From contig NC_063277.1 in the NCBI RefSeq assembly GCF_910591885.1, positions 2,108,001-2,172,000 of the forward strand: 64,000 nt of DNA, read 5' to 3'. The stretch comes from Bombus terrestris. Its lineage: Eukaryota; Arthropoda; Insecta; Hymenoptera; Apidae. The notes under the pieces were generated by a model, which worked only from the letters and a program-made list of their open reading frames with translations, was not told the DNA's origin and ran no database searches. Below, piece by piece: positions 50,890 through 64,000 of this stretch. The number at the start of each line of letters is the position of its first letter. Within the stretch, counting starts at the first letter, position 1. A program made the position numbers and the translations under genes.

Positions 50890-53800
50890 GCGAAATTGTG
50901 AAATTATGAAATAACAAAGATATTTCGAATGGATAAAATAACGATTTAATTAAACAAACATTGTACGACTGTGACAATGTTCCGAGAACGTTCCGTTCGA
51001 ATCTCGATAGGTCTGGACTTTTTAGAAAGCAACTATTCCATCGGTATGATAAATTACGAAGTGCAAGCGTTTACGCTAGACTGAGGATTCAAGTTTAATC
51101 GCTTGAAATACAGTTTAAATCGAGGATCAGAGATAGATATGGGGCAACGTCGGGCAAGCTAGGCGAATCTAATTAATTTCCGATAAATTAAATAACTACA
51201 AATCCTGTCTTGCGTGTTACACCATGAACCGAAGTTTCGCAAATCGGTAAACGGAAATGATAGATGAGCTCCCACCAAATTTCGCGCGCAATACCTTCGG
51301 ACAACCTAAATTCTTTTTTAGGACAGCAGCTGTATTGATTAAACCAGAGAAAATGAATCCAATGTTTGCACTGTTCGGATCCCTGTAAATTTCATTATAA
51401 ATTATACGACGAATCCTATTAGTAGTTAATCGGAATTTAGTGGAAATCAAATTGCCATCTCCTCTACATCTGCGCCCTTTTAAACTCCTACAATCAGTCC
51501 GGGTACATCCTTCGCGTTTCAGACCATAAATTTTCAAAATCTAAGTGTTCCTTAACGTCTATATCATAATAATTGCAATAAATATGCATGTATATACATA
51601 ATTAGAATATCTGTTGTTTAAGCAGTTCTCAGGTTAAAATTTAAATATATAAATTTCAGTAAAAAGGCAGCGATGATGTAATTGGTCGTTTTCACGGTAA
51701 AACCACTTTGTGTTTAATTATACTTCACATGCATACGTGATACTTTTAATTCGTTTATGTCTATATCATTATGTTTTATAAACTAAAAGATTACGTATAT
51801 ACGCGGAGCATTGAATATACAATTTCGCGTACGTTTCACCTAATTTGAGGAATAAGAAGAAGACTTGGGTGTTAAAATATCTCTCGCGCTGCTAAGATAT
51901 AGGAAACAGGCGTCGTTACGAATAAAGTTTCGTCGCCTACGTTCTAAGCGTATTTCACGGAGAACGTGAACGGATGCTACGTTATCGAATAGTATCGTTT
52001 CTCACGAACTTCGTTATGTTTCTCAAACATACGTCAAACGTCGTGTGAAAACGAATAAGCAAACCGGTCGGCACGTTAACTCGTATTTGCTCGCTAATAA
52101 GTATGCGAATGTTGAAGGACAGCCGCGTGCGAATCGCGTACCAACGCGTTCTCTTCGTCTTCGTGTCAATTTACTCCGCCACAACGAAACGCCGGAGAAC
52201 GAAGGTGCGCGTACAATATACACGTAGCTGGGGCAAAATGCGCCAACGTGTGGCAGATACGTGCACCTCTGTGTTCCACTTGTAACGATAGAAATTATGC
52301 AAAGCGGGAGCTGGTGCGCGCAGCAAGAGAACGAACGATGGCGCTGCCTTGGAAACAGATGAAAAAGAAGAAAACCCTGCGAGAAATGGAGAAACGGGAA
52401 GAGCTCGATTGACAGAAATTTGTACAACAGGACGTTTTACAACTATTGTTCGTAATTGCGAAATTGAAGTTCCCTCACCAGTCATACAAATGGAAAAAGA
52501 ATAATATTCGATCGGTAAGGATTTATGGCTCACCCGTTAAACGAGTACGATGAATTCGTTAGATTAAAAGAATCGAGTTTTCTGAACGTAGGACGTACGG
52601 TATTCGTTATATAAAACAGCTTATACGGCGACAGAAGCTGCGAATAGCGAGGAATTAGCGACTCTCGCGGTTCAGTCAGCCATCGTGGTCAGCTAGTGAT
52701 TCTGTCGACGCGCCTAACGAGCGAATACGCGCGATAACGATGGTGAAGAGCGAACAACTGAACCGGAGACGAAAGTGTGTTAAATTGAAATTAATCCTTG
52801 CAGCGTAATCTCGTGATGAAACAGGCGTGAATGTAAAAGGATCACTCATGGTGAAATTAATGGAGAGTTCCCTCGTCTTTTCTTTTCGCTCGACTACTCG
52901 TTACGTCGAGCTAATCGGGAGATCAAGAAGAAAAATTACTGCTTCAAGTATAATGTAAAATTCAACTTAGTGGAAGTTTATTTTTTATCATTTACCGTAC
53001 AGAGTTGATTTTCCGCGATATTTTCGAGCGGATTTTTTAAATATTTTCCAGAATCCTCGCGTACCACTAATAAGAAATCGATTCATGAATTTGAGAAAAT
53101 GCCAATCGCAACGCTAAATCAGTCACCGTTTTTCCCAATCCATGTGAATTTTATGTACCGTTTGGTATCGAATCGTTTTAAATTAGCAAACTTTACGTTC
53201 GACAGGATCGACAGAGCAAAAGAGGCGGAGCTTCATTACTATCTTTGGTCACGATGTCTAGACAGTTCCCGTCGCCGGCAGCTCATTAAAATGATCAGAG
53301 ATGGTGTCGCGCTCTATTTTCATCGCATATCGGAGCATCATCGTTTAAAGTAGCCGCTTTATTAATTTGCCTTGCGCCACTGTAACAAAGCTAAGGATCA
53401 CATTTGCTATTTCCTACTTTCACCGATGCTTCAATTATTCAACAGACTCGCACGGATCGCAACCCGTGGCACGTTTATTTCGACTAACGGAAACTGTTCG
53501 AACTTTGAAGCCACTTGAATGACGAGCGCGATACAAGTGTTACATCTCCTCAACCATGTACAGTCTTCAAGGACCAACGATTCGTCGAAATTGTTTAATT
53601 TACGAAAAAGTCTTCCTTTTTCACTTTCTTCCTTGTCGTGACTTACTATAAATCGTTCCACATATGTAAAAAACCTGCGTAACACTAAAAGATATAAATA
53701 CAAGATCATTATCGTAAATGACCCGACACTTTTGCACAGCATAGCACACTGTTTCTCACTCGTAGTCTACAATTTTCAGTTGTTGTATCGCATAACCGTA

Positions 53801-56800
53801 TCACCGAAAACTGTGAATAAATGAACGAGCGAAAGATGTGACTGAGCAAATGATAATAAATAGGAATAAAAATGTAAATAAACAGGCTGAAAGCGTAGGA
53901 AACAGACGAGAATGTAAATAACACGCAAAGACTGAACGAGATAATCGCGAGAAAGCAGTTCGGCTTTTTACTGCAAGTGGAAACCGGTAACAAACGGAAA
54001 CGTCGATTCCGGCCGCATTAACCGCGAATTTTTCTTCTTGTTGGCCGCCGAGAGTGGCGTATAACGTTGCTTTAATAAATCGTTGGGCCGATTGTCACGC
54101 ATAAAAGTTCGCGGCGAACAATAACGCGAGTTTATATTAAATTTAGGATACGTCCTTGTGCCGCGAGCTTCCCGGTGACATCGCGTAAAAGTAACATTAT
54201 TGCACAAACTAAATCTGTCGCTCGCGGCTATAAAGTACATGCAACAACGTCTATCTAGCCACGCCGTCAACGTTATAACTGCCGGCGAGTAGAAAATTCT
54301 TGATAGTATACTTAGCTCGTAATGCCATTTGCCCTCTGACCACCACGAAAATTACTTTCAAACACAGCAAACATCTCGCGACGCGTTCTTCTACAACGCG
54401 TGGACACGAACCTTCTTTCAACACGAACATTCAGTTATACTGTTACAGCGAATGATTTCAACACTTTGAATATGGCAGTGGTCAACAGACAGTAATTTCC
54501 TGAAACAGGGCAATCGTGAACGAGTAATATTAAGATTCTAATCGAGTTGGAAATGTGGGAATCGCTTGTCGGCAACTCTATCTGCAAGAGATAAACGTAA
54601 ATGAAAATACGTAACAACTTCACATTCTGAGAACAAAGTTGGACTTTGCGTTGGACGATGTTACGAAACGATAAAAAAATCACACGAGAAACGAATTTTG
54701 ATAGAGTTTCTGAACGCAAGTAAAATAAATAGCGTGCTACTTTGTATTGTCTATGCTTATGCTGCATATTAAATATTATTTTCTATAAAATAAACATTCG
54801 TGCTTACGTTTCTGCGTGTGCATTTACGTACCCAAGTTCGTAGAAATTTGCGTGAGAAGATTAGGTTCGTTTACTGACTAATACGATATTAAAATAAATT
54901 TGAATTGAACGAAGCACAAAGACGATAGAAGAAATTTCATTTTTCTCGGACATTTCGAAATACCAAGTAGAACAATAAGGAGAACAGGACGTACCCGATT
55001 GCTCATGGTTGCTTAGACACAAGATTTAATATCGAATTGTTTCATCTATCATCTCACAACTTCAATCAACAAAATCCACGCACGCCATTAAGTTGCACTA
55101 AATACAATGCAAAAGAATTGAAAAACGTTAACGTACTTAGAAACCGTGACGAAAGTTACCGAGTCGCATGGAATATCACAATGGAATAACGTAGATCTGT
55201 AAAAGGGGTGCATAGCTGAAATATCTAATTTCGTGGAACACGGATTAACGTAAGAGAGGGAAACGCGGGCCACGTTATACTACATACTTTCTTAAACTAT
55301 CCTTTCATTTGGACGAAAACACTTGGAGGAAATTACAACTGCGTCGTTGGCGGTAAGGGACAATGCAATTAACCGATACCGTTGCGACTCTCACCACGAC
55401 ATACTCAAGGCGCAAGCTAATTTCCACGGAAAGAATTTCAGCAAACGGTTAGTAATATCGTTGCCGAGTTTTCTGAAAACGTAATTGCGCCTTCCTAAAG
55501 GCAACGCAGAAACGCAGCCATGGAACTTAGGCAGGTGGTCGCGTATTCTCTTCGCTTCTCTGCAACTGGTCGTCAAACGTAACCGTTACCACGTTACACA
55601 AAGCTTCTCGGACACACTATATCAGGCCGGGCATGCGAAACAACGGTATCGTTATCAGCGCTGCGTTACAGAATCAGTTTAGTGCCCCCTAACTTGTTCG
55701 CGTGTTTCAATTCCGGATCGGTGCGGTTATCGGTGATTTCTAGCTGAAAAATGTCGTCAGAAATAATACCGTGTCGTCGATATTGCCCTCTTGCCTGCGC
55801 CGACACGCTTTTATCGTCGCCGATAGTCAAAGACCGAAGAAACCTCGGCAACCTCGATGATAATATTTACCATCTCGCGAAAGGAATTTTATTTTATTGA
55901 TACTCAGAAGCAAACTACATCTCCTGCATCTTCACAGGCAATACGTTTTCACTCGCGAAGGAAGAACCTGTGGCGTCCTTAAGTTTATATTCAGTACGTT
56001 GCTCGTAAAGGCAACAATCTTCGCGCGATAGAAGACACGATGTAAACGTTACAAGAAAAACGCGATACTTAAAGGAAGAATAGAAAACCGGGGAAACGTT
56101 TCGTCGTTCGTACGTTCTGACACAGGCGCCAAGACCGCCTGTTTAGCAAGCCGGGAACGAGTAATCGACGCGTAACGTTCATCGTCACCGGGCTGAAAGC
56201 AGTTGCGATTCCAATGATCCTCGACGATCGCGCTGAATGTTTTTAACGCGTTTCTCCACCGTGTGCTGTGACTTCCACTTTTCTTATCTTGCTTCGCTAG
56301 CATAGTATAATACGCGTGAGTGTCGCGTGCTCGTCGAAACGCGAAACAATGGCTGGTTCGTGCGACGATACATTTTCAACATTCGCATCGAATCACTTCG
56401 GACACTCCTATCGAGTATCACGTATTCGACAAATGTATCGCGGGAAATGATTTCCCGAGATGGATCGTTTCGCTGTTAGCGACATGAACTCGTGGAAGTT
56501 AGACGGTAGAGAAAGCAACGCGGAAGGAAACCTCCTGGCAAGAATTTCATTTCAGACTTGCCGGCTCGGAAATACAATAAGCGGCGAAGATGAATGACGG
56601 AAAAAATGCTCCCTCGCGCTAAACGAGATTTTTATTGAACGGTTAATTCGAAAGCAGGAACTTGGAAATTGATGATTCGTTGTTTTATTCCAACGACCAG
56701 TTGCACCTGCGTTTCCTCTATGCTTCGAAGCTCGTTGAGCTTGTACAGGATATTCCATAGGAAGTTGTTGAAACTAACGCCCGATACCGACGAGCGAATT

Positions 56801-59800
56801 TTGTCATGCGAAAGTTTTATCAATTCATTCGATTATATGGAGAAATACGAATGGGAAAACGTATACTCGTTGCGGATAAAAATTGACACGTACTCGCTGT
56901 TACAGATATTGTGATCTGTAATCATTCGCCTATTTTAAAAACGTATATTTGAAAATATCCGAAACAGCCGATTAGTTTCTTCCTGCCAAACACTTTACAC
57001 GGGCAGAGTGTCCTCTATATTTTTGCGTTTCTTCGATGAGACGGATGTGAAGTTTACGAGCCATGAATATGTGTGTGGAATCTTCAGAATCCTGATAAAA
57101 CATCAAAGAAATATCAGCAAGCTATTTCACCTGATCGAAAACCTATTTCGCGATAAGTGGCGCTAGCTGCAGTCGTTGATGGCTTCCTTCGATGTCACAA
57201 AACGATCCTAACCTCTCTATTATGTTTGTCGATCGACAAGAAACAACTCAAGTTATCTTCTGGGGGCGGGACCTAAAAACAAAACTGACTAAAGTCGTCC
57301 AAAGAAGCATTTCCTCAGCGATTCGAAACTGTTAAGGAACTTCGAGGTGATGGACAAAGATTGCAGTGCAGAAATTGCTGCAGCAACTGCGCGAAGAATG
57401 AGAGTAACGAAAATGGAAAACGCTACACGAAGATGTCACTTTGACATTTAATCCGTAATTGCTATAGCAGTCGTTTCGTCACCTAGACGATCTGTTAGCA
57501 AATTTGCAGATGTTTAATGGAATAGAAAACAGTTGTATTATGTTTTATCATTTACTAGATACTACAAGATCATTAATGTTAATTAATATTGATTTCATTC
57601 ATTTATGGATTAGCGTTGTTGATACACAAATGTTTAACCAATATGGACGTTATCAGTTACAAATAAACGGTTAAATTATTCAGAGATATCGTGCGAATGG
57701 GAAAGGTCCGAGATGGGCATGGAAACTATCGTGCAATTCATAGCTGATAATACCGTCTCAATATCCACGATATGCTCCATAGGGAAGTCCACTGTAACCG
57801 AAAGATGCAAACATGGAATACCCGACTAATCAAGCATTATGTCTAAAGCTTCCTGCTAATATTGATGTTCGAGATTAAAGGAACATCCGAAAATCTCACT
57901 GACCCATCCATTCCTATCGCTAGTCGTATCGAAGTTAGGCTCGATCTATCCCTTCATTCGATACTCATCTCGATATTTTCGCTTAACTACGCAGGATGTT
58001 TCGAGAAGCTTCAGCCAAACTCGGAAGAAGCAGTATCCACGAAAACAAGAAAAATACGTACGTGTTAACATAAACATGGGTTCAAATCCTGCTGATTTCC
58101 GAATTACAAGACGTTTTCAACTATACACCTGTAACAATATAAAAGACTTTGTTGCATGGCTACACGAGTGTATAACTTATCGAGTATAACACCATTGTGT
58201 AATAGTAGCAGAAGAATGTACTTGGTCACTTTATCGCTGTAACTTTCACGCGCATGAAGAGTTTTCCTCCACTCGCTTTTATACGTACGTTGTACGCAAG
58301 CTAATGAAAACTTCAATAACTTTGAAAGTAACGATATTTCGAGCTATGTTTATCAGCACTGATTGCTATGATCAGTACTGCACCTTCTTCAAGTTTGAAA
58401 TATTCTTTTATACGTACTTTGTGTACTTGTATATACGTCGCTACAATTAAATACAATTACGTGCAACGGCTGAGTATTTGGTTTTAACTGGAGCACGTGA
58501 TGCGCGAACAACGCCATATTTTCCAGGAACTTTTTGCATTTGCTAAACTTTTTCCGCTCATCTAAATCGCGGATCGCTCGTTTCCTACATCGTTCTCCAT
58601 CGTTCAGCTAGACAGCAAGAAAAGAGACAATTCCAGATTAACTTTGCCCATTACGAACGGCTAGCAAGCCATTTCTGCGTGAATCGAGACACGAATCGCA
58701 GACCAAGTTTGAAAGGACTTTGCAAACGACACCGCTTGCCTGCCTAGTGGACCGAGAAAGCGACCCAACGCGGCCAGTTCGATTGCTCCTATAAACTGAT
58801 AGTTGTAATATCGCGTAAACGCTTACATTTTCGATTATCGCGTTTGAAACTCGCTTCTTGCATGGGAAGGAGTTCCCAATTGATTCGAACTCGTCTCAAC
58901 AATAATATTATTCTAACAAATCTGACTAGCTATTCCTCAAGTTACAACTCTAATGAGTTTTAACACGCCATTTCGGGCCTTTAAATTCAGCCCATCTCTG
59001 TATTCGTGAAAAATGCCACTACGGATCCTATCAGCCGTGGGGCAATTGAAATAAAAAGCTTGAAAACGGTCGGTCGTATACAGAGAAATCGATATGAAAA
59101 TAAGCGTGAACGATTTCCTTGCTTAAAACGAATGAATGAACCGCGACGAAATTCACCGATATTTCTGCTCGGCACAAACAGTCACGTATCCGCTAAATAT
59201 TCCTAGAAATGGACAAAGAATGATCGCGGTGCGAACGAAACTCGCAGTCGGCTCGGCTAAAGTGGAAATTCCTCGCGACCTATTTCTACGGTTTTCCTCG
59301 ATTTCAATTCCGGCCGGAAGAAAAACCCAGCCGCTAAGTATTATTTAGTGGAGCTGCAGTGCGCTACGGTGGAATCGAGTTTCATTAGGAAGTCGAGGAA
59401 GATAAAACCTTCGGCCGTTGGCCGCAGCTGTGACCGACTTCGATTTACTACGATTCGAAAAGGAAGGAACAAGGGGGCGGCGATAAAAAAAACTACAATA
59501 AAGCCGGAGGAGAGGGGCGAGAGAGAAGAGCAGATAGAAAGCCAGGTGAACGCAGGTGGAAAACAGATGAGACGAGGCTGACGCCTTGCGGGGTGCACGT
59601 TTTAACTGCAATCAACGCATGCATGCGACGTACGCGAGTGGAAATCGATTAATGCGAAATTAGGACGAAAAGTCAAGTCCTCGTCGGATGAAATGTCGCA
59701 GCCTGGCCTCCCTGTGATTCGTACGGGAACGATTTTCACGCGCCTTCGCGAATCGGGTCACGTTGCTCGAGTTTTCACGAACCCATCTCCTGGCTTCTCC

Positions 59801-62800
59801 CTCGGATTTCCACTGCAACGCGTAGAAATTATAATGGTACATCGAGTATCCGAAGAATCTGCACTCAGCCCGACACCGAAACAAAGAGAAACGTTTCGTT
59901 AGGAGGAACCAATGAACTTCTGAATAACGAGAAACTTTCTCTGTTTGATCAGGGCCGTGATCAGAGACAATACATCCTTCTAACTCGAGATTTCCAGGAA
60001 TTTACTCGAAGTTTTGACGCGTTCTGCGATTTTAACGATTCAGAAGAACGTGCGGTCCGCTAGAAACTGTTCGCCACCGAAGAATATATCTTTAGTTTCC
60101 AGTCCGATCGACAGAACTGTCCAAAATAAAATGGCATTTCATTGAACCGATCAAGTTTTCTGGAAATCGATATTTCTACTTAAGCTACGACTTTTCATAC
60201 TCCCTTTCGATATTTCCAGGCTATAGGTCGTGTACTTTTAGAAGATAAATTTCGACGTTCCGCCGACGTTGTAGCTAGCTTACTGACTCGTTATTATTAG
60301 TAACACAGAATACACATATAGAGTTATATCGATGTGTCGTTCGACCCTTCATGAACCTACCTGCAACGCTGGTGAAACGTTGAAATTTATCTTCCAAATG
60401 GACACAGCCGACACCTGTGAGTTTTCATTTTGATAATTCCGAGATATCCAACTACCAGAGGCTCAAATCTTTCACCCTCGAATGTTTCGAGTGTAATCGC
60501 ATCCCTTTCCATGAAACGAGTTCCATTGGTATGCGTAGAATGGATGTTTATAGAAGTGGAGGCAAATGATAAGATTTAATCGTTGGTCGCCTCATAAGAG
60601 AGTAAGGTAAGGTGGGAAGTTAAAGGGGAGATGGATTCGCGGGCAAAAGAGAAACGAGCTTTTTTCGACGAGGAATCGCGACAATCGATAAAACTTTCAC
60701 GGCGCGTCAATGGCATCTTCGGGTGCATTTTTGTGTCGAGTTTTCAAGCAGAGCGAAATGAATCTGATGCGTGTCACTGGGTCAGCTGTCGGGAGCGGCA
60801 AAAATCCTTTTCGTGACCGCTTCAAATTTCCATCGCTTTCACAGCCACAAAATAATCCACACGCGCCACCGAACAATAATCTTCGTTATTAGTCGTTCTT
60901 GTTCCATCGTTCAATTATGGGGCGGAAGATTCAATTATAGCTCATGTACGCGGTACCTAATGCCTCCGATGATACACGTACCGAATAGGACATTTCACGA
61001 GCTAACTGGAAGTTATTCGTAGTAGTAATTTCCACCCCACCATTAAACCTCCTAAACGCATCCCCCGACGTTAGCTATTTGTTCCAAAGAGAAGGAGAAA
61101 ACATAACGAAAAAGGGGGTGCAAGTTATATACACGGTAGACCTGGACAATGGCCTGGAATCCGCGATAAGGGTAGACAGGGTCCACAAAGCTGTTCTTCC
61201 TTCCTTTTTCCCTCAGCCTTTACTTAGAAATTCAAGCAAGCGTGAGGAAGGCGCGATGGCGAAGTAAACGTTGAAAGAATTATCCATCTTGGCTCTTCCG
61301 AGTCCGATTTCGCTGCTTTTATCCCACATATATTTGCTCTGTGATTCACTCGTGAATTCGACCGTGCCGAATCCTAGTAAAATCCGACGAATCTTTGCCA
61401 CGAATACGTTCCAACAAATGGAACAAAGTGGAATTGCGTTTGGAAATCGTGCGCCGCTACTTTCGCATGAACCGTCGTAGGTCGATCCTCAAAGACGATG
61501 ACCCGTCTTCCACGCAAGTCATTTCGCAAGTGCCAACCGCTGAACAACACTGTGCCCGATTCCGTCCCATCATTTCCATTGCCACACGGAAACTCGAAGG
61601 CCGAGAGCTCGGGTCGAACTAATTCCCCTGCGTCCTAACGACGAGAGAGCAGTTAACCTACAGGAAGCGATATCGGCTTGGTGATTCAGAGTCCTTAACC
61701 CTTCAACTGTATGGGCCGGTGGAAGATCCGTCGATAGGTCGATGCAGTGTCGCGTCGAAAGCAGCTAGTTGACGATCGTTGACAGACAGAGGAACGGGGG
61801 AGGAGCGAAGGGAAGGGAAGGGAGAAGCTGGTACTAATTGTACGTCTCGTCCTCTCATCCTGTCTCAGGCAGCCTGCAGCAGCCCCTAAAAAGCAACCAG
61901 CTCGGTTGATAGCAGCCGCCCTCATCATCCTGGAAAATAATACAGGCTGGATGTTTCTGCTTCTTCTTTTCCATCGTTCCTTTGTCTAGCGCGTCCACGT
62001 CGTGTCGTAGTTCCTCTTTATCCTCTTCGTGCGCGCTTCCTCCCTCCGTCGTTGCTTATATGCTTCTCTTCATCCTCCCCTACACCATCTTTTCCTTTCT
62101 CTTTATATCCTTCTTTTTTTCTGTCGGGTAAACATGACACAAAGCTTCTAGGATTTTAGACGCGTGCTCGCGTCTCCGCCGACAGTTTTCTTTTTGTTTT
62201 GTTCCCTGCACACGCCTCACCCCCTCCTCTAAATCCCGACGCCACGGTGACGCCCACGTCATTAACCTGTAGCCACCGCCTAATTAAGCGAATTACCAAG
62301 TGGCCGAACCGAGAGACCTTGATTAACCTAAATGGACGGGTGGGAGAGGCAAATGAGCTTGAATGGGGTCGTGTTGGCCACTGACTGCACCTACGTACGT
62401 CTATGACTCGGAAACGTCTACGATCTCGCGAATCGTAAACAGAGATTCGACAATAAGAGGGGAGACCGTAGTAATTCGTAGTAAAGTGAACAATTGCGAA
62501 AATCGCCACGGAAACACAATCCTTCGATCTGCTACATGAATATACATTGATTTCCAAGCGAATAAATATGCGTTGTAGAGGATAGCACGGTGGATTCGTT
62601 GGAAAAACAAATCGAAGAATTCGACACTACGATCTGACGCAAAATTCCATTAAACGGAGGCGCGCGTGTGCGGTAGCGCGTGATCAATCGTTCTAAACAA
62701 ATTTAACATTCCTGCCGGATTTTTCACAACTAATATTTCCGGTTTATACCGCCGAGCGTTAGAAAATTTCGAACAGAAATAAACTTTTCGGCTAGTTTGC

Positions 62801-64000
62801 CGATATGGTAACTTTGTTTTCTGTTACTTTTGGCAAGTACATTTATTAATCTCGACTTTATCCGATACTGATCAATCAACGGAGGGGCAGCAGGAATATG
62901 TATAACATTACAGAACGTTTCAAGTGGACATAGCACGACAATTCAACGATCGTGAATTCCTCTTGACTCTTTGCGAATTTTACGACGCTTCACTACACCG
63001 TTAAAAGTGGCTAGATTCTTCGGTTCTACCGCTTTGTACGTTTCTTTGCCTCGTTCCAATTCCAGACGAGATAAAATTACTCTTCTGGCATGATTTCAAC
63101 GCTCGTTTTCTCTTAGTGGTCCCCGGAAGCGTATTCTATTTGCCCGCTTAACGAACCTGAACAGCGCAACATCACCTTCTTCGTCGACCGTCTTCAAACA
63201 TGGCGCGGCGTATCGTAAAGACAAACAAAATCTAGGTTGGATGTTTTCCCGTCCGCAAAATAGTTCCGGGAGGATTTGCACTTCCGCGTGACCAGCATCA
63301 AAGCGCGCGATCAGGATGACTCACGACGAAGGCTTACCTCAAGCAAGAAATCAAGACGAAACCGTGGAGAGGGCGGTGTTCAAAGCGCGCGGCTGGTCGA
63401 TTCAGCGTGACGAAGGGCGGGACGCTAGCGAGCGACGAGGGGTCCGGGGTTGCTCGTTCTCTCGTTGGAAAATAAATCGCGCGTGCATGTGCAAACGTCA
63501 CTTCCGGCGGCCGCGAGATTCGCGCAGTAAATCTGCAAGGAGCGCTTCGCGCCGACGAAATGAACAACCAGGTCAGATTTTGCAACGAGGGCGAACTACC
63601 TCGTGCCCGTTTTCTCCTTTTCCCTCTTTTTTTCATTTTTAATAAAAAATAAACCTAGAAAAATATACGATGACGTAAACGAAAAGTCATAACACGAGAC
63701 ACGAATTTCCCATCCACTACGAATGGATACGACGACCAAATTGAAGGAATATCGATCGCTGTACTCGAACGGAGAAACATAACGTGCAATTAGATTGGAA
63801 ATTTCACGTAATAGGAGCGACGAAGTTTATTCTACTAAAGTATTGTACGGTTGAATCGCGGCGCTGGGTAAACGAAAGAAAACGACAAAAGGACTGAATC
63901 GAGACAGGCCATTGAATATCCCCAGGAACCGGCCGGGTCGATCGATTCGTTTGTCGATTGGATTGGAAGTTTGTCAAAAGGAGCGTAGCTTTTGTAGGTA
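50890..64000. other. Non-coding stretch to the window end
   Basis: No recognised exon. It includes the TATA/initiator-like motifs at 52.6 kb, a TTAACCCTTCAACTG motif near 61.7 kb resembling a TTAA-type element end, and a CpG-rich patch at 63.34-63.58 kb that could be a promoter or untranslated exon. Short frames throughout lack known domains. Confidence 0.45.
52608..52677 (+). promoter_or_regulatory. Candidate TATA and initiator motifs
   Basis: TTATATAAAAC at 52608-52618 and an arthropod-type initiator TCAGTC at 52672-52677 lie on the plus strand. Their 60-odd base separation is about twice the usual TATA-to-start distance, so they cannot both belong to one canonical core promoter. A 22-codon frame starts at 52740. 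This is suggestive only. Confidence 0.2.

Noticed and set aside
58060..58110. GGGTTCAAATCC, a perfect-looking tRNA B box
   Set aside because: No A box or acceptor pairing at the expected distance upstream, so it is a chance match.
61695..62557. Minus-strand frames of 77 and 133 codons in a T/C-rich region
   Set aside because: Arg/Ser-rich translations of low-complexity sequence with no domain or splice evidence.
1..64000. CRISPR arrays, operons, bacterial or phage genes
   Set aside because: No regularly spaced repeats, no tightly packed reading frames and no ribosome-binding-site pattern. The window is eukaryotic.

Overview
The window looks like nuclear DNA of an insect, most likely a bee or another hymenopteran. 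It is AT-leaning but patchy in GC, CpG dinucleotides are frequent, long stretches have no coding sequence, and mariner-type and piggyBac-type miniature elements are scattered through it. The species assignment is inference; no diagnostic marker gene is present.

Only one protein-coding segment can be named with confidence. It is a single minus-strand exon at about 34.3-34.55 kb that encodes the signal peptide and the first ligand-binding-domain residues of a nicotinic acetylcholine receptor alpha subunit, closest by recall to insect alpha3/alpha4. It ends in a consensus splice donor. The next conserved exon was not found by eye in the 34 kb downstream (lower coordinates). The simplest reading is that 1-34,296 is mostly the first coding intron of a very large receptor gene, and that 34,573-64,000 is upstream intron, 5'-UTR or promoter sequence.

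The remaining recognisable content is repeats. From low to high coordinates they are: a diverged direct repeat pair at 5.4-5.85 kb, one copy carrying a short TA-flanked insertion; a decayed Jockey-type non-LTR retrotransposon (7.45-8.37 kb); four roughly 210 bp mariner-like miniature elements (4.0, 16.2, 34.7 and 42.5 kb); a piggyBac-like miniature element with intact TTAA duplication (24.6-24.95 kb); a 0.4 kb inverted-repeat unit with a nested hairpin (25.4-25.8 kb); a 360 bp element with roughly 50 bp terminal inverted repeats (50.5-50.9 kb); and several microsatellites. A tRNA-like relic lies near 32.2 kb. CpG- and triplet-rich stretches (11.4-11.9 kb and 63.3-63.6 kb) and one TATA/initiator-like site (52.6 kb) could be promoters or 5' exons, but this is unproven.

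A few long open frames (21.3, 35.6, 10.3 and 33.1 kb) resemble no family I know and are probably chance, but they are listed for checking. I found no CRISPR array, operon, rRNA or obviously new multi-gene system.
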